From: Mucilaginibacter straminoryzae
Lineage (GTDB): Bacteria; Bacteroidota; Bacteroidia; Sphingobacteriales; Sphingobacteriaceae
Length of the DNA: 64,000 nt
NCBI RefSeq assembly: GCF_022953055.1
Contig: NZ_JALJEJ010000007.1
Coordinates: 124,001-188,000, forward strand
Direction of reading: 5' to 3'
A program made the position numbers and the translations under genes. The notes beneath the pieces are model-generated. The model made no database searches. It was given only the letters and a program-made list of their open reading frames with translations, and was not told where the DNA came from. Numbering within the stretch: the stretch's first letter is position 1; the number at the start of each line of letters is the position of its first letter. Of this stretch, positions 55,905 to 63,642 are shown in pieces.

Positions 55905-57260
55905 GTGAAAGTTTTTACCATAACAGAAGGATTAGAAAATTTAGGTGCCTTACGCACCGGTGGGCAGGGTTCGGTCTACAAAGCACGCCGTATGGGGCCT
56001 ATTCTTACCGCGGTGAAACTGATACCAACCCCTATTTATAACGAAAGCGAAGAGGACAGGAACTATCGTAACTTCCTTAACGAGGTTGAAAAGCTGAAGA
56101 AGGTAAACGAAGAGCCTAATCCTAATGTGGTAAAAATTCTTAGTTCAGGTATTACAGAAAGCGGTTCGTTTCCATTTATTGAGATGGAGTACATTGAAGG
56201 GCCGGACCTGGAAGAACTACTGAAACCACCGCACGAGCGCGTTTTTACGATAAAAGAAGCGGTGAAACTGGCAGACCAGTTAGCGTGTGCGTTAAGCCAT
56301 TGCCATAAGGTAGGGGTAAGGCACGGCGATATCAAAAGCAATAACGTTAAGTTTAATACAAGTTCAGGTAATTACGTCCTGCTTGATTTCGGGCTCGCAG
56401 TAATGTCAGACGAGCAACGCCGCAGCAGTTTGCGGCATGCCGGTGCAATAGAGTTTATGGCGCCCGAGCAAAACGAGGGCAAGATGCTGTTCCAAACAGA
56501 TGTTTACAGTTTTGGTGTGGTATTGTACGAACTGCTTGCCGGTCAGGTACCTTTTCCGCTGAATGACAGCGGAGAAACATCGCGTAATGCGGTGATGCTG
56601 CAACACATGGAAACACCCGTGCCAGACTTATTGACTATCCGCAACAGGAACCTGCCTGCACATTGGTCTGATGAGAAGAAAGAACGCGAGCTGCAGGTGC
56701 CGGATTGGTTATTAAAGGTTATTTACAAATGCCTGGAGAAGAAACCAGAGAACCGCTTTCATGATGGTGTAGCCTTGCATGATGCCGTTAGCAGGCAAAG
56801 TATCTCGGGAGGGACAAATGCAGAATTGCAGGCAGAAAACAGCTTGCTAAAGCAAAAGGTAAATACACTTGAAGAGGGGCAAACGCTTAGCCCTAATCCG
56901 GCTTTGAAATTCACTGAAGCGAAAAGAGAAGCCCAGAAATCAAGGCGGATTATTTTTACAGGTTTGTCGCTGATCGTAATCCTCCTGATCACGATGATTA
57001 CAGCGCTTCGTTCGGCCAGCAAGAAAAAAGAAGAGGCGGCCTTGCTGCGCGACTCGGTCGCCCAGCTTCAGAAAAAGATCCATAAAGATTCAGTTGCATT
57101 TAAAGCATTGGCTTACCGGTATGCTACGGTGCGGCGCATACAACAAACCATTAGTGCTTCTATCAAGCAGGATAGCATCGCCCGTGCAAACGAACGGAAA
57201 AGAGCGACCACTGCAACCGGGAAGCCTAAGCGCAGAAAGAAATTTCTCGGGCTGTTTTAG
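55905..57260 (+). CDS. Membrane Ser/Thr protein kinase (second of two)
   Basis: A 451-aa Hanks-type kinase from GTG, with the stop of the FHA gene touching the start (TAAGTG). It has a kinase domain almost identical to the first one: RTGGQGSVYKA, ITES, VRHGDIKSNN (non-RD), LDFGLAV, MAPEQ. It differs at the C-terminus: a span at ~345-365 (IIFTGLSLIVILLITMITAL) and then a charged coiled-coil outside part (KKKEEAALLRDSVAQLQKKIH) instead of a Thr/Pro tail. The two outer parts could sense different signals while sharing substrates. Confidence 0.92.
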   Translation: MKVFTITEGLENLGALRTGGQGSVYKARRMGPILTAVKLIPTPIYNESEEDRNYRNFLNEVEKLKKVNEEPNPNVVKILSSGITESGSFPFIEMEYIEGPDLEELLKPPHERVFTIKEAVKLADQLACALSHCHKVGVRHGDIKSNNVKFNTSSGNYVLLDFGLAVMSDEQRRSSLRHAGAIEFMAPEQNEGKMLFQTDVYSFGVVLYELLAGQVPFPLNDSGETSRNAVMLQHMETPVPDLLTIRNRNLPAHWSDEKKERELQVPDWLLKVIYKCLEKKPENRFHDGVALHDAVSRQSISGGTNAELQAENSLLKQKVNTLEEGQTLSPNPALKFTEAKREAQKSRRIIFTGLSLIVILLITMITALRSASKKKEEAALLRDSVAQLQKKIHKDSVAFKALAYRYATVRRIQQTISASIKQDSIARANERKRATTATGKPKRRKKFLGLF

Positions 57261-57326
57261 TGATTTTTATTGCAAAAAATTACCTTATTATTTCAAAACA
57301 TACTACCATGCACCTAATCGGTGCCG

Positions 57327-57334
57327 TACTTTTG
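57327..57334 (+). promoter_or_regulatory. Bacteroidota -7 element of the alcohol dehydrogenase gene
   Basis: TACTTTTG fits TAnnTTTG 46 nt before the start codon. The -33 box is not clear. Confidence 0.5.
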
Positions 57335-57380
57335 CTGCGTTTAAATTCAGCACACCAATTACTAAGAAAAACAAATATTA

Positions 57381-58439
57381 ATGGAAACAAAACAAGTTAA
57401 AGCATACGGTACAGAGGCTGCCGAAGTGCCCTTAAATGGACTGGATATTAACCGCAGAAAGCCTACGCCGCACGACGTAGAGATTGATATCCTCTATTGC
57501 GGGGTTTGCCATTCAGATATTCATACAGCGCGTAGCGAATGGGGACCTTCGATGTACCCTGTTGTGCCTGGTCACGAAATTGTAGGCAAAATCATCAGCG
57601 TGGGTGACCATGTAACCAAATTTAAAGTAGGTGATGTGGTAGGCGTGGGTTGTATTGTAGACTCTTGCCGCGAATGCGAATACTGTAAAGAAGGTTTAGA
57701 GCAATATTGCGAACCCGGTATGACCGGCACTTACAATGCACCAGACAAACACCTGCCTGGTAACCCTACCTTCGGCGGTTATTCTGAAAGTATTGTAGTA
57801 GATGAAAATTACGTACTTCGCATCCCCGAAAACCTTGATTTGGCTGCTACCGCACCGTTATTATGTGCAGGTATTACCACCTATTCGCCGTTGCACCACT
57901 GGAAAGTTAGCGAAGGTCAGAAGGTTGGGGTAGTGGGTATCGGTGGTTTGGGCCACATGGCTATTAAAATTGCCAAAGCAATGGGTGCACACGTGATTGC
58001 CTTCACCACATCCGAATCTAAATTTGCAGAAGCACAACGTTTGGGAGCAGACGAGGTTGTGCTATCTAAAGATGCAGAGCAGATGGCTAAATACCGGGGC
58101 AAACTGCATTTTATACTAGATGCCGTATCCGCCGAGCACGATATTAATGCCTACCTGGCTTTACTTCGGGTAGATGGTTCTTTAGCATTAGTAGGCGCTC
58201 CGGAACAACCGCTGCCTGTAGCTGCATTTAGCTTAATCCCAAAACGCAAAACCTTTGCCGGTTCTATGATTGGCGGTATTGCAGAAACCCAGGAAATGTT
58301 AGATTTCTGTGGTAAGCATAATATTACTGCTGATATCGAGATGATTGATATTAATAATATCAACGAAGCCTACGAGCGCATGATTAAAGGAGATGTGAAA
58401 TATCGTTTCGTTATCGATATGGCTTCATTGAAAAATTAA
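57381..58439 (+). CDS. Zinc-dependent alcohol dehydrogenase (YahK/CAD type)
   Basis: A 352-aa medium-chain dehydrogenase. Catalytic zinc site CGVCHSDIHTARSEWG and PGHEIVG; structural zinc cysteines in CIVDSCRECEYCKEGLEQYC; Rossmann site GVVGIGGLGHMAIKIAKAMG. It follows the cinnamyl-alcohol-dehydrogenase-like group of NADPH aldehyde reductases. It has its own promoter and a convergent terminator, so it is probably a single gene. Likely role: reduction of aldehydes. Confidence 0.92.
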   Translation: METKQVKAYGTEAAEVPLNGLDINRRKPTPHDVEIDILYCGVCHSDIHTARSEWGPSMYPVVPGHEIVGKIISVGDHVTKFKVGDVVGVGCIVDSCRECEYCKEGLEQYCEPGMTGTYNAPDKHLPGNPTFGGYSESIVVDENYVLRIPENLDLAATAPLLCAGITTYSPLHHWKVSEGQKVGVVGIGGLGHMAIKIAKAMGAHVIAFTTSESKFAEAQRLGADEVVLSKDAEQMAKYRGKLHFILDAVSAEHDINAYLALLRVDGSLALVGAPEQPLPVAAFSLIPKRKTFAGSMIGGIAETQEMLDFCGKHNITADIEMIDINNINEAYERMIKGDVKYRFVIDMASLKN

Positions 58440-58478
58440 GGATAGCATCGCCCTAAGTCTCAAAAAGGGGGAAAACTT

Positions 58479-58512
58479 AAGTCCTTCCGCCATTGGTGGA
58501 GGGACTTGTTTT
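58479..58512. terminator. Intrinsic terminator between convergent genes
   Basis: AAGTCC-TTCCGCC folds with GGTGGA-GGGACTT around ATTG, then runs into T residues; the stem has minor mismatches. Confidence 0.7.
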
Positions 58513-58523
58513 TTACAGTTCTT

Positions 58524-59057
58524 CTATTCAATTATCAATTGTTCAAATTGGTGCCCGCGAAACGCTTCTGCAAGCTTGATGGTGTCGTTTGCCAGTTGAG
58601 AAAGCCCCGGGCCAAACATTTCCAGCAAATAACTTATCAGCCAAACAGTTTGTATGATTACCTGTAGATTTTGTTGCGTGTTGATATTCAACATTACCGT
58701 ATGCCGAAAATACACGATAGGCGGCTTGCTCAAAAGTCCGAAACTACCAAGCGTGGAAAATTTATTGATATTCGCAATACCTGCTTTCAGTTCTGCTGCA
58801 TCTGTCTTCACTTCTTCAACAGGAACGAAGCATTGCATTATAGATAGGCCGTTAAGTTCTGCTTCTATGCCTGGTAAAAATGATAGTTCGATTTGTAAGC
58901 CCCCTCTGGGATGCCCATCCATAGGAAGCGCAACCAATAAGGTGTCATACGGCACACTGTCATTTGCGCTTAGTAATTGGCTTGCAAAACCTTCTTCTTT
59001 CAATGCGTCAGCGTATAATTTAAGCGCCGTGAAATGCGCCGGGTTTCCCGTATCCAT
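58524..59057 (-). CDS. YbjN/secretion-chaperone-like protein
   Basis: A 177-aa protein of unknown function. Its mixed alpha-beta pattern (LKLYADALKEEGF, YDTLLVALPMDG, LQIELSFLPG, VYFRHTVMLNINTQQNLQVIIQTVWLISYLLEMFGP) resembles the YbjN/type III-chaperone fold by eye. It begins 3 nt after the stop of the large 501-aa gene, so the two are one operon. A chaperone, adaptor or immunity role for that protein is a reasonable inference only. Confidence 0.55.
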   Translation of the reverse strand: MDTGNPAHFTALKLYADALKEEGFASQLLSANDSVPYDTLLVALPMDGHPRGGLQIELSFLPGIEAELNGLSIMQCFVPVEEVKTDAAELKAGIANINKFSTLGSFGLLSKPPIVYFRHTVMLNINTQQNLQVIIQTVWLISYLLEMFGPGLSQLANDTIKLAEAFRGHQFEQLIIE

Positions 59058-59060
59058 TGT

Positions 59061-60566
59061 TTAAAAATCTAATCCTTTTGCTATCGCTTTAGCCCGGTCC
59101 TGTCTCGCCTTTTCGGCATCATCAGACCACATGTAACTCAGTAATTCTGTTTTATCATCAGGTTTTGGCTTTTCACGGACACCCAGATTACGCACAATTT
59201 TACTCGCTGTATTTGGCTCATCGTTGTAGTAAGAGCGCCCTTCGTCTTTCGAAAGCTTAGTAGCAATTTGCCCGCGCACGTCCTCATGCCGCCTCATCTC
59301 TTCCGTTTTAAAATAGTCGCCAAAACCTTTACGTGGTACATTTTTCTGAACCTCAATCTTACCGTACCTAAGAGCATGGGGATCTTTCAATATCTCTTTA
59401 CCAGACTGGTGCTTTTTATACATCTTATACAAAGATACGCCAAGCGCCACGCCGCCTGCTGCGGCCAGTAAACCCCAGCCTACAGGATTAGTGAGGCTTG
59501 CTGCAAGCAGCGCACCCCCGGCCACACCTAATGCGCCGCCTACCGCTTTTGCATAGTTTGCTTTTGCCTTTGTCCACTGGTTATCTTGCGCAAATTTGAT
59601 GATGCCACCGTTTTCGTCCATTGTTTCTTTTCCCAATTGCTCTAGTTTATTGCTGCGGTAATGCGCCAGGCCACCGGTTGCTAAACCCGTCACCACATCT
59701 GCACTACTTTTTACAATAGCCGCAGGTGCAATCACCTTAGAGGCGATACTTGACGCTGCAGATAGCGCGCCGGACGTAGGTACCACACCCGATAAAGTTC
59801 CCAGCCCGTTAGCGCCGGTTTGCGCAGCACTGCTTAACGAGCTTATCACGTCAACAGCCTTAATTGCTTTGTCTTTCTTCTGATTCTGCGAAGTAATAAT
59901 ATCATGAATACCCACACCGGCATTGGCAAGCGAGCCTACCACACCCAATCCTTGTCCCGCTACCTTGGTCCATTCGCCAGTTGCCCCTAAGGTATCATTG
60001 TTGATTAAGTGGCTTAAGTTGGTGGTTTGGCTACCTATAAATGAACCGGCGCTACCTATTTGCCCCGTTTTTTCGACCGCGGTTTCATGCCGAGGTGTAG
60101 ATCTTGCATCATATACTGCATTCTCGTGTTCTGCCAGCAAACTTTCGTTACCACGGTAAGGTTGGTCAGATCGTTGCCCGCGTCTTTCTAACCTGCGTCC
60201 AGCATGCTCGTCCCGGTGTATCGCATCGCCGAAGTAAGCTGCACGCCTACCATTATCAGTTAGATGAGCATAACGATCTTCCTCTTTTTTCTTTCCGAAG
60301 AAAGGCACCCATGACGGTAGACGCTGCACAACCAGGTTATTTACAGGCGATATGGTTTTTAGTTGTTTGGTATTACCATCGGCCATATTTTGGTAATCCT
60401 TCAGCTGTTTTATCCGGGGGCTGGCATCAGCCATAGCCTGATAAGGAGTAGCTGTGCGAAGCCCCGCAGCAGGAAGATGTGCACCGGTTCTGCCCGCTGA
60501 TCGTTGCGTTGTGTTACCCGCGGATGAGTTATGGGTTAACTTCTGTTTTTCTGCCTGTGTTTTCAA
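59061..60566 (-). CDS. Putative contractile-injection-system (eCIS) cargo protein
   Basis: A 501-aa protein. Residues ~42-68 (YQAMADASPRIKQLKDYQNM and following) and VVQR (79-82) match the N-terminal stretch I know from proteins next to DUF4157 eCIS toxins (the A-M-A-D/Q-K-Q-L-K and VVQ patterns). The middle is low-complexity Ala/Gly-rich; residues ~341-383 form a hydrophobic hairpin (GGALGVAGGALLAASLTN, GWGLLAAAGGVALGV). No DUF4157 zinc motif (HExxH) is seen. No injection-system sheath, tube or baseplate gene is in this window, so it would be an orphan cargo. The partner gene follows at 58.5 kb. Confidence 0.6.
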   Translation of the reverse strand: MKTQAEKQKLTHNSSAGNTTQRSAGRTGAHLPAAGLRTATPYQAMADASPRIKQLKDYQNMADGNTKQLKTISPVNNLVVQRLPSWVPFFGKKKEEDRYAHLTDNGRRAAYFGDAIHRDEHAGRRLERRGQRSDQPYRGNESLLAEHENAVYDARSTPRHETAVEKTGQIGSAGSFIGSQTTNLSHLINNDTLGATGEWTKVAGQGLGVVGSLANAGVGIHDIITSQNQKKDKAIKAVDVISSLSSAAQTGANGLGTLSGVVPTSGALSAASSIASKVIAPAAIVKSSADVVTGLATGGLAHYRSNKLEQLGKETMDENGGIIKFAQDNQWTKAKANYAKAVGGALGVAGGALLAASLTNPVGWGLLAAAGGVALGVSLYKMYKKHQSGKEILKDPHALRYGKIEVQKNVPRKGFGDYFKTEEMRRHEDVRGQIATKLSKDEGRSYYNDEPNTASKIVRNLGVREKPKPDDKTELLSYMWSDDAEKARQDRAKAIAKGLDF

Positions 60567-60663
60567 TCTAAGGTTATTGGTATATACAAGGTAAGGAAAA
60601 AATAACGTGTAATGAAACGTATTTTTAACATTAAATATAAAGCATATTTCTTTTTAATAAATC

Positions 60664-60698
60664 TTTTGCAAGGATGGTATTAACTGTTAAATACTTTG
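60664..60698 (+). promoter_or_regulatory. Possible -33/-7 promoter of a small orphan gene
   Basis: TTTTG at 60664-60668 and TACTTTG at 60692-60698 are separated by 23 bp. The -7 element has one base fewer between TA and TTTG than the consensus, so it is tentative. Confidence 0.3.
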
Positions 60699-60739
60699 TA
60701 TCGGAGAATAATTATTTTTAGTATCGTGATATTCAAACT

Positions 60740-61111
60740 ATGAGTTCATTTGAAGTAAAAACCGAAACGTTTCCGCAACAGGGAGACGACGTTAATCACT
60801 ACCTGTCATTGTTATTTACGCCAGGTTCAGCGAGTTATGATCAGCTGAAGTATGAATTGCAGCGTGAATACCGGTTTAATGGTTCGCCGGAGGTAACGTC
60901 CATCAAATTTGATAAAGGGCAGTTAGATGCAAATAAAGGGAGCTTCCGGGTGATCCTGGATATCAATTTTACTTTCGGCTGCGAAGATGTACAGACTGAT
61001 AAGCATGACCAAACGTCAGATTGGACATTCGACGTTGATCGTGAAAAACAGCTGATTCGTTTTTATAGTTCGCCGTATGCAGAAGCAAGAAGTACCGCTG
61101 ATGAATTCTGA
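60740..61111 (+). CDS. Small soluble protein of unknown function
   Basis: A 123-aa protein that I do not recognise. The sequence is charged, with no signal peptide or span. A strand-rich middle (EVTSIKFDKGQLD, FRVILDINFTFGC) and a DxDREKQLIRF end suggest a small beta-rich fold. It is divergent from the possible injection-system cargo gene, with 173 bp between. A link between them is speculation. Confidence 0.6.
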   Translation: MSSFEVKTETFPQQGDDVNHYLSLLFTPGSASYDQLKYELQREYRFNGSPEVTSIKFDKGQLDANKGSFRVILDINFTFGCEDVQTDKHDQTSDWTFDVDREKQLIRFYSSPYAEARSTADEF

Positions 61112-61218
61112 CAGTAGCTGCTGATAAATTTATATTATTCTTTTTAAGAATACTGCACGTATTTATACGTACCTTGTGTCACCTCTCATAAGTATTCTTA
61201 ACTGAGAAGCAGCCTATA

Positions 61219-61473
61219 ATGAATATTTATGAAATCGAACCTTTTGCAGAACGCTACACGGCTGATCTGAGCATTCTCAAGATAGAATTACTGAATAACC
61301 AAATTTTGAGGGTGATAATGATTAAAGGGAGCGACTACGACTATCTAAAGCATTATAATTTGTGGCGCGCAGTAAATGTTGCAGATATAGTGAGGTGGGT
61401 TAACTTTAGGGATGTGAATGTTACCTTCCTCATCGATGGGGATTTGATCTGTGATATCACTTCACTGATATAA
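61219..61473 (+). CDS. Small protein of unknown function (84 aa)
   Basis: An 84-aa ORF with acidic and hydrophobic alternation (FAERYTADLSILKIELLNNQILRVIMI, VRWVNFRDVNVTFLIDG). No recognised domain, signal or span. The ATG follows a plausible GAAGC leader. It ends just before the terminator shared with the cold-shock gene. Codon pattern and length make it probable rather than certain. Confidence 0.55.
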   Translation: MNIYEIEPFAERYTADLSILKIELLNNQILRVIMIKGSDYDYLKHYNLWRAVNVADIVRWVNFRDVNVTFLIDGDLICDITSLI

Positions 61474-61480
61474 AAAAAAA

Positions 61481-61505
61481 AGCACCCTGGTTTTGCCAGG
61501 GTGCT
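61481..61505 (-). terminator. Intrinsic terminator of the cold-shock gene
   Basis: A perfect 10-bp stem (AGCACCCTGG with CCAGGGTGCT) and a 5-nt loop. The A-run at 61472-61480 becomes a U-run on the minus strand, so it serves the cold-shock gene. Confidence 0.88.
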
Positions 61506-61529
61506 CTACAATAAAATGATTGTGATTTT

Positions 61530-61724
61530 TTAGATTACTTTAACATTTATCGCATTAGGGCCTTTTCTGCCCTGTTCTACTTCAAATTGAACTTTGTCGT
61601 TCTCACGAATTTCGTCGATCAAACCAGTTGAGTGTACAAAAACGTCTGTTTTTGTATCGGTTTGTGAAATGAATCCAAAACCTTTAGTGGTGTTGAAAAA
61701 TTTCACGATTCCTTCTTTTTGCAT
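61530..61724 (-). CDS. Cold-shock protein (CspA family)
   Basis: A 64-aa OB-fold RNA chaperone. RNP1 is KGFGFI (residues ~14-19), RNP2 is VFVHS (~28-32), and the N-terminal GIVKFFN and final KGPNAINVKV match the family. Normal length. It melts RNA structure at low temperature or in fast growth. The 5' leader contains an inverted repeat (61753-61772), but no cold-response box is clear. Confidence 0.95.
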   Translation of the reverse strand: MQKEGIVKFFNTTKGFGFISQTDTKTDVFVHSTGLIDEIRENDKVQFEVEQGRKGPNAINVKVI

Positions 61725-61752
61725 TGTATTGTTATTTTGTAAGTCGGCAAGG

Positions 61753-61772
61753 TAGACAATTAAATCTGTCTA
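61753..61772 (-). promoter_or_regulatory. Inverted repeat in the cold-shock leader
   Basis: TAGACA and TGTCTA flank an 8-nt loop upstream of the cold-shock start. It may form a small leader hairpin or an operator; weakly supported. Confidence 0.3.
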
Positions 61773-61885
61773 TTTCTTATTTTATCTAAATAAATTTAAT
61801 TTTTATTTAAATATGACCTGTTTTGAAGATCTCCTAAAAGCTTGCAAAGCTCTATTTCTATTGTTTAAATAATATATTTACCACC

Positions 61886-62665
61886 ATGATGAACACTGCC
61901 GCCCTGTTAGCTATTGCCCGTAATGCAGCGTTGAAAGCAGGGGCAGCAATAATGAAAATCTACGAGCAAGGCGCGGCTGAAGTTAATCTAAAGGCAGACC
62001 TGTCGCCGGTTACTGCGGCCGACATCGCTGCGCATCATATTATCCTTGAACTGCTGGAACCATGTGGATTACCGGTAATTTCGGAAGAGGGGGATACTTG
62101 CAATTATTCTTCCCGGCAAAATTACGAATGGTATTGGCTGGTAGACCCGCTCGATGGCACCAAAGAATTCATTAAGCGCAATGGCGAGTTTACCGTCAAC
62201 ATTGCATTGATACATAAACACACGCCTGTTGCCGGTGTAATTTATGCGCCCGCTTTGCATCAGTTGTATTGGGGATCTAAGGACACTGGTGTATATAAAG
62301 AGGAGGACGACGTGCGTATTGAACTGACGGGTTTAGCAGCAACGCATAGTTTTGAAGAGCTATTACAGCGGGAAGGTTTAAACATCGTTATATCGCGGTC
62401 GCACCTTTCTGAGGAAACTTTGCAATTCATTAATCGGTTTAATCAACCGAAGCTATTGTCAATGGGTAGTTCGCTCAAATTTATGTTATTGCTGGAGAAT
62501 AAAGCAGATCTTTACCCTAAGTTTGGCCCATGCATGGAGTGGGACACCGCTGCTGCTCATGCCATCTTAAACGCCGCCGGAAGAAGTATTTATCAGTTGA
62601 ATTTACAAGACGAACTGGTTTACAATAAGCCGGATATGACTAACCCATCTTTTATCGCATTCTAA
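61886..62665 (+). CDS. cysQ: 3'(2'),5'-bisphosphate nucleotidase (CysQ-like)
   Basis: A 259-aa inositol-monophosphatase-family enzyme. Metal site residues: ISEEG, WLVDPLDGTKEFIKRNGEFTVNIALI (the DPLDGT signature), and MEWDTAAAHAILNAAG. This order is typical of CysQ, which removes 3'-phosphoadenosine-5'-phosphate in the cytosol; related IMPases cannot be excluded. Two ATG codons in tandem (61886, 61889) are possible starts. GH16 begins 17 nt downstream. Confidence 0.9.
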   Translation: MMNTAALLAIARNAALKAGAAIMKIYEQGAAEVNLKADLSPVTAADIAAHHIILELLEPCGLPVISEEGDTCNYSSRQNYEWYWLVDPLDGTKEFIKRNGEFTVNIALIHKHTPVAGVIYAPALHQLYWGSKDTGVYKEEDDVRIELTGLAATHSFEELLQREGLNIVISRSHLSEETLQFINRFNQPKLLSMGSSLKFMLLLENKADLYPKFGPCMEWDTAAAHAILNAAGRSIYQLNLQDELVYNKPDMTNPSFIAF

Positions 62666-62682
62666 CAAAATAAAACCGCCAA

Positions 62683-63579
62683 ATGTTACCAATAAAACCT
62701 TCCATGAGAACGAAACAAACAATGGCAATATCTTGGATAGCATTAGGTTTAATGATGCTGTCGTCTACAAATCTGAAGGCACAGAAGCCGGTCGAAAAAT
62801 CGCGCGTTATATTTTTTGAAGATTTTTCCGCCTCAAAGCTGGATCGCTCAAGATGGAACGTAATTGTGACAGATAAGGGCGTGGTTAATAACGAGCAGCA
62901 GGCTTATGTAGATTCATCTGCTACGTTATATATCGCACACGGGGCTGAAGCAGCCGGGGCGAAGGACGGCGCTTTGGTGATTAACCCTGTTTATCATGAA
63001 GGATATGTAAATGCGTCTAATAAACGGTTTGATTTTCTATCCGGCCGTATCGATAGCCGCGGGAAAGTCAGCTTTACTTATGGTACAGTTTCGGCGCGAA
63101 TGAAATTACCTGCAGGTACTGGCCTATGGCCGGCTTTCTGGATGCTGGGCGAAGGTAAATGGCCAGATTGCGGCGAAATCGACATTATGGAAAATATCGG
63201 TGAGCCAGATTGGATCAGTGCCGCCCTGCATGGCCCTGCCTATTTCGGCGAAACGCCGCTGGTAAATAAACTGTTCTTTAAAAATACGGATATTACCCAG
63301 TGGCATGTTTATACGGTAGAGTGGTCAAAGAACGCCTTGCTGTTTAAGGTAGATAACCAGCTTTATTATCGCGTCACCCGGCCAATGGTAGAAAATTACG
63401 GCCCCTGGGCTTTTGATAACCCTAAGTTTTTGATCCTTAACCTGGCACTGGGCGGTGCTTACCCGGCAAAGATCAACGGAGTTAAAGCGCCTTATAACGG
63501 GTTGCCGGAAACCACCGTGAAGCTGATTAAGCAAGGCAAAGCAAAAGTTTTGGTTGATTGGGTAAAGGTTACGCAATAG
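62683..63579 (+). CDS. Secreted glycoside hydrolase family 16 (beta-glucanase-like)
   Basis: A 298-aa protein. Signal peptide ends STNLKAQ; the ATG at 62704 is an equally good start. Catalytic motif GEIDIMENIG (ExDxxE) near residue 168 and the jelly-roll pattern (GTVSARMKLPAGTGLWPAFWMLG, WHVYTVEWSKNALLFKVDNQ, LILNLALGGAYP) mark a GH16 enzyme acting on beta-1,3- or 1,3-1,4-glucans or galactans. It lies 17 nt after cysQ, though the two have no clear joint role. Confidence 0.92.
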   Translation: MLPIKPSMRTKQTMAISWIALGLMMLSSTNLKAQKPVEKSRVIFFEDFSASKLDRSRWNVIVTDKGVVNNEQQAYVDSSATLYIAHGAEAAGAKDGALVINPVYHEGYVNASNKRFDFLSGRIDSRGKVSFTYGTVSARMKLPAGTGLWPAFWMLGEGKWPDCGEIDIMENIGEPDWISAALHGPAYFGETPLVNKLFFKNTDITQWHVYTVEWSKNALLFKVDNQLYYRVTRPMVENYGPWAFDNPKFLILNLALGGAYPAKINGVKAPYNGLPETTVKLIKQGKAKVLVDWVKVTQ

Positions 63580-63629
63580 TTGTACGTCAAAGATGACAAT
63601 CTGCATGCCGAACTAATTTGATAAAAAAC

Positions 63630-63637
63630 TATTTTTG
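63630..63637 (+). promoter_or_regulatory. Bacteroidota -7 element before the HYC_CC_PP gene
   Basis: TATTTTTG fits TAnnTTTG and lies only 5 nt before the ATG at 63643, which would give a leaderless or very short-leader message. Confidence 0.4.
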
Positions 63638-63642
63638 TATTA

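Noticed and set aside
60104..60436. 110-aa plus-strand ORF opposite the cargo candidate
   Set aside because: It is an antisense shadow with no plausible start context or recognisable domain.
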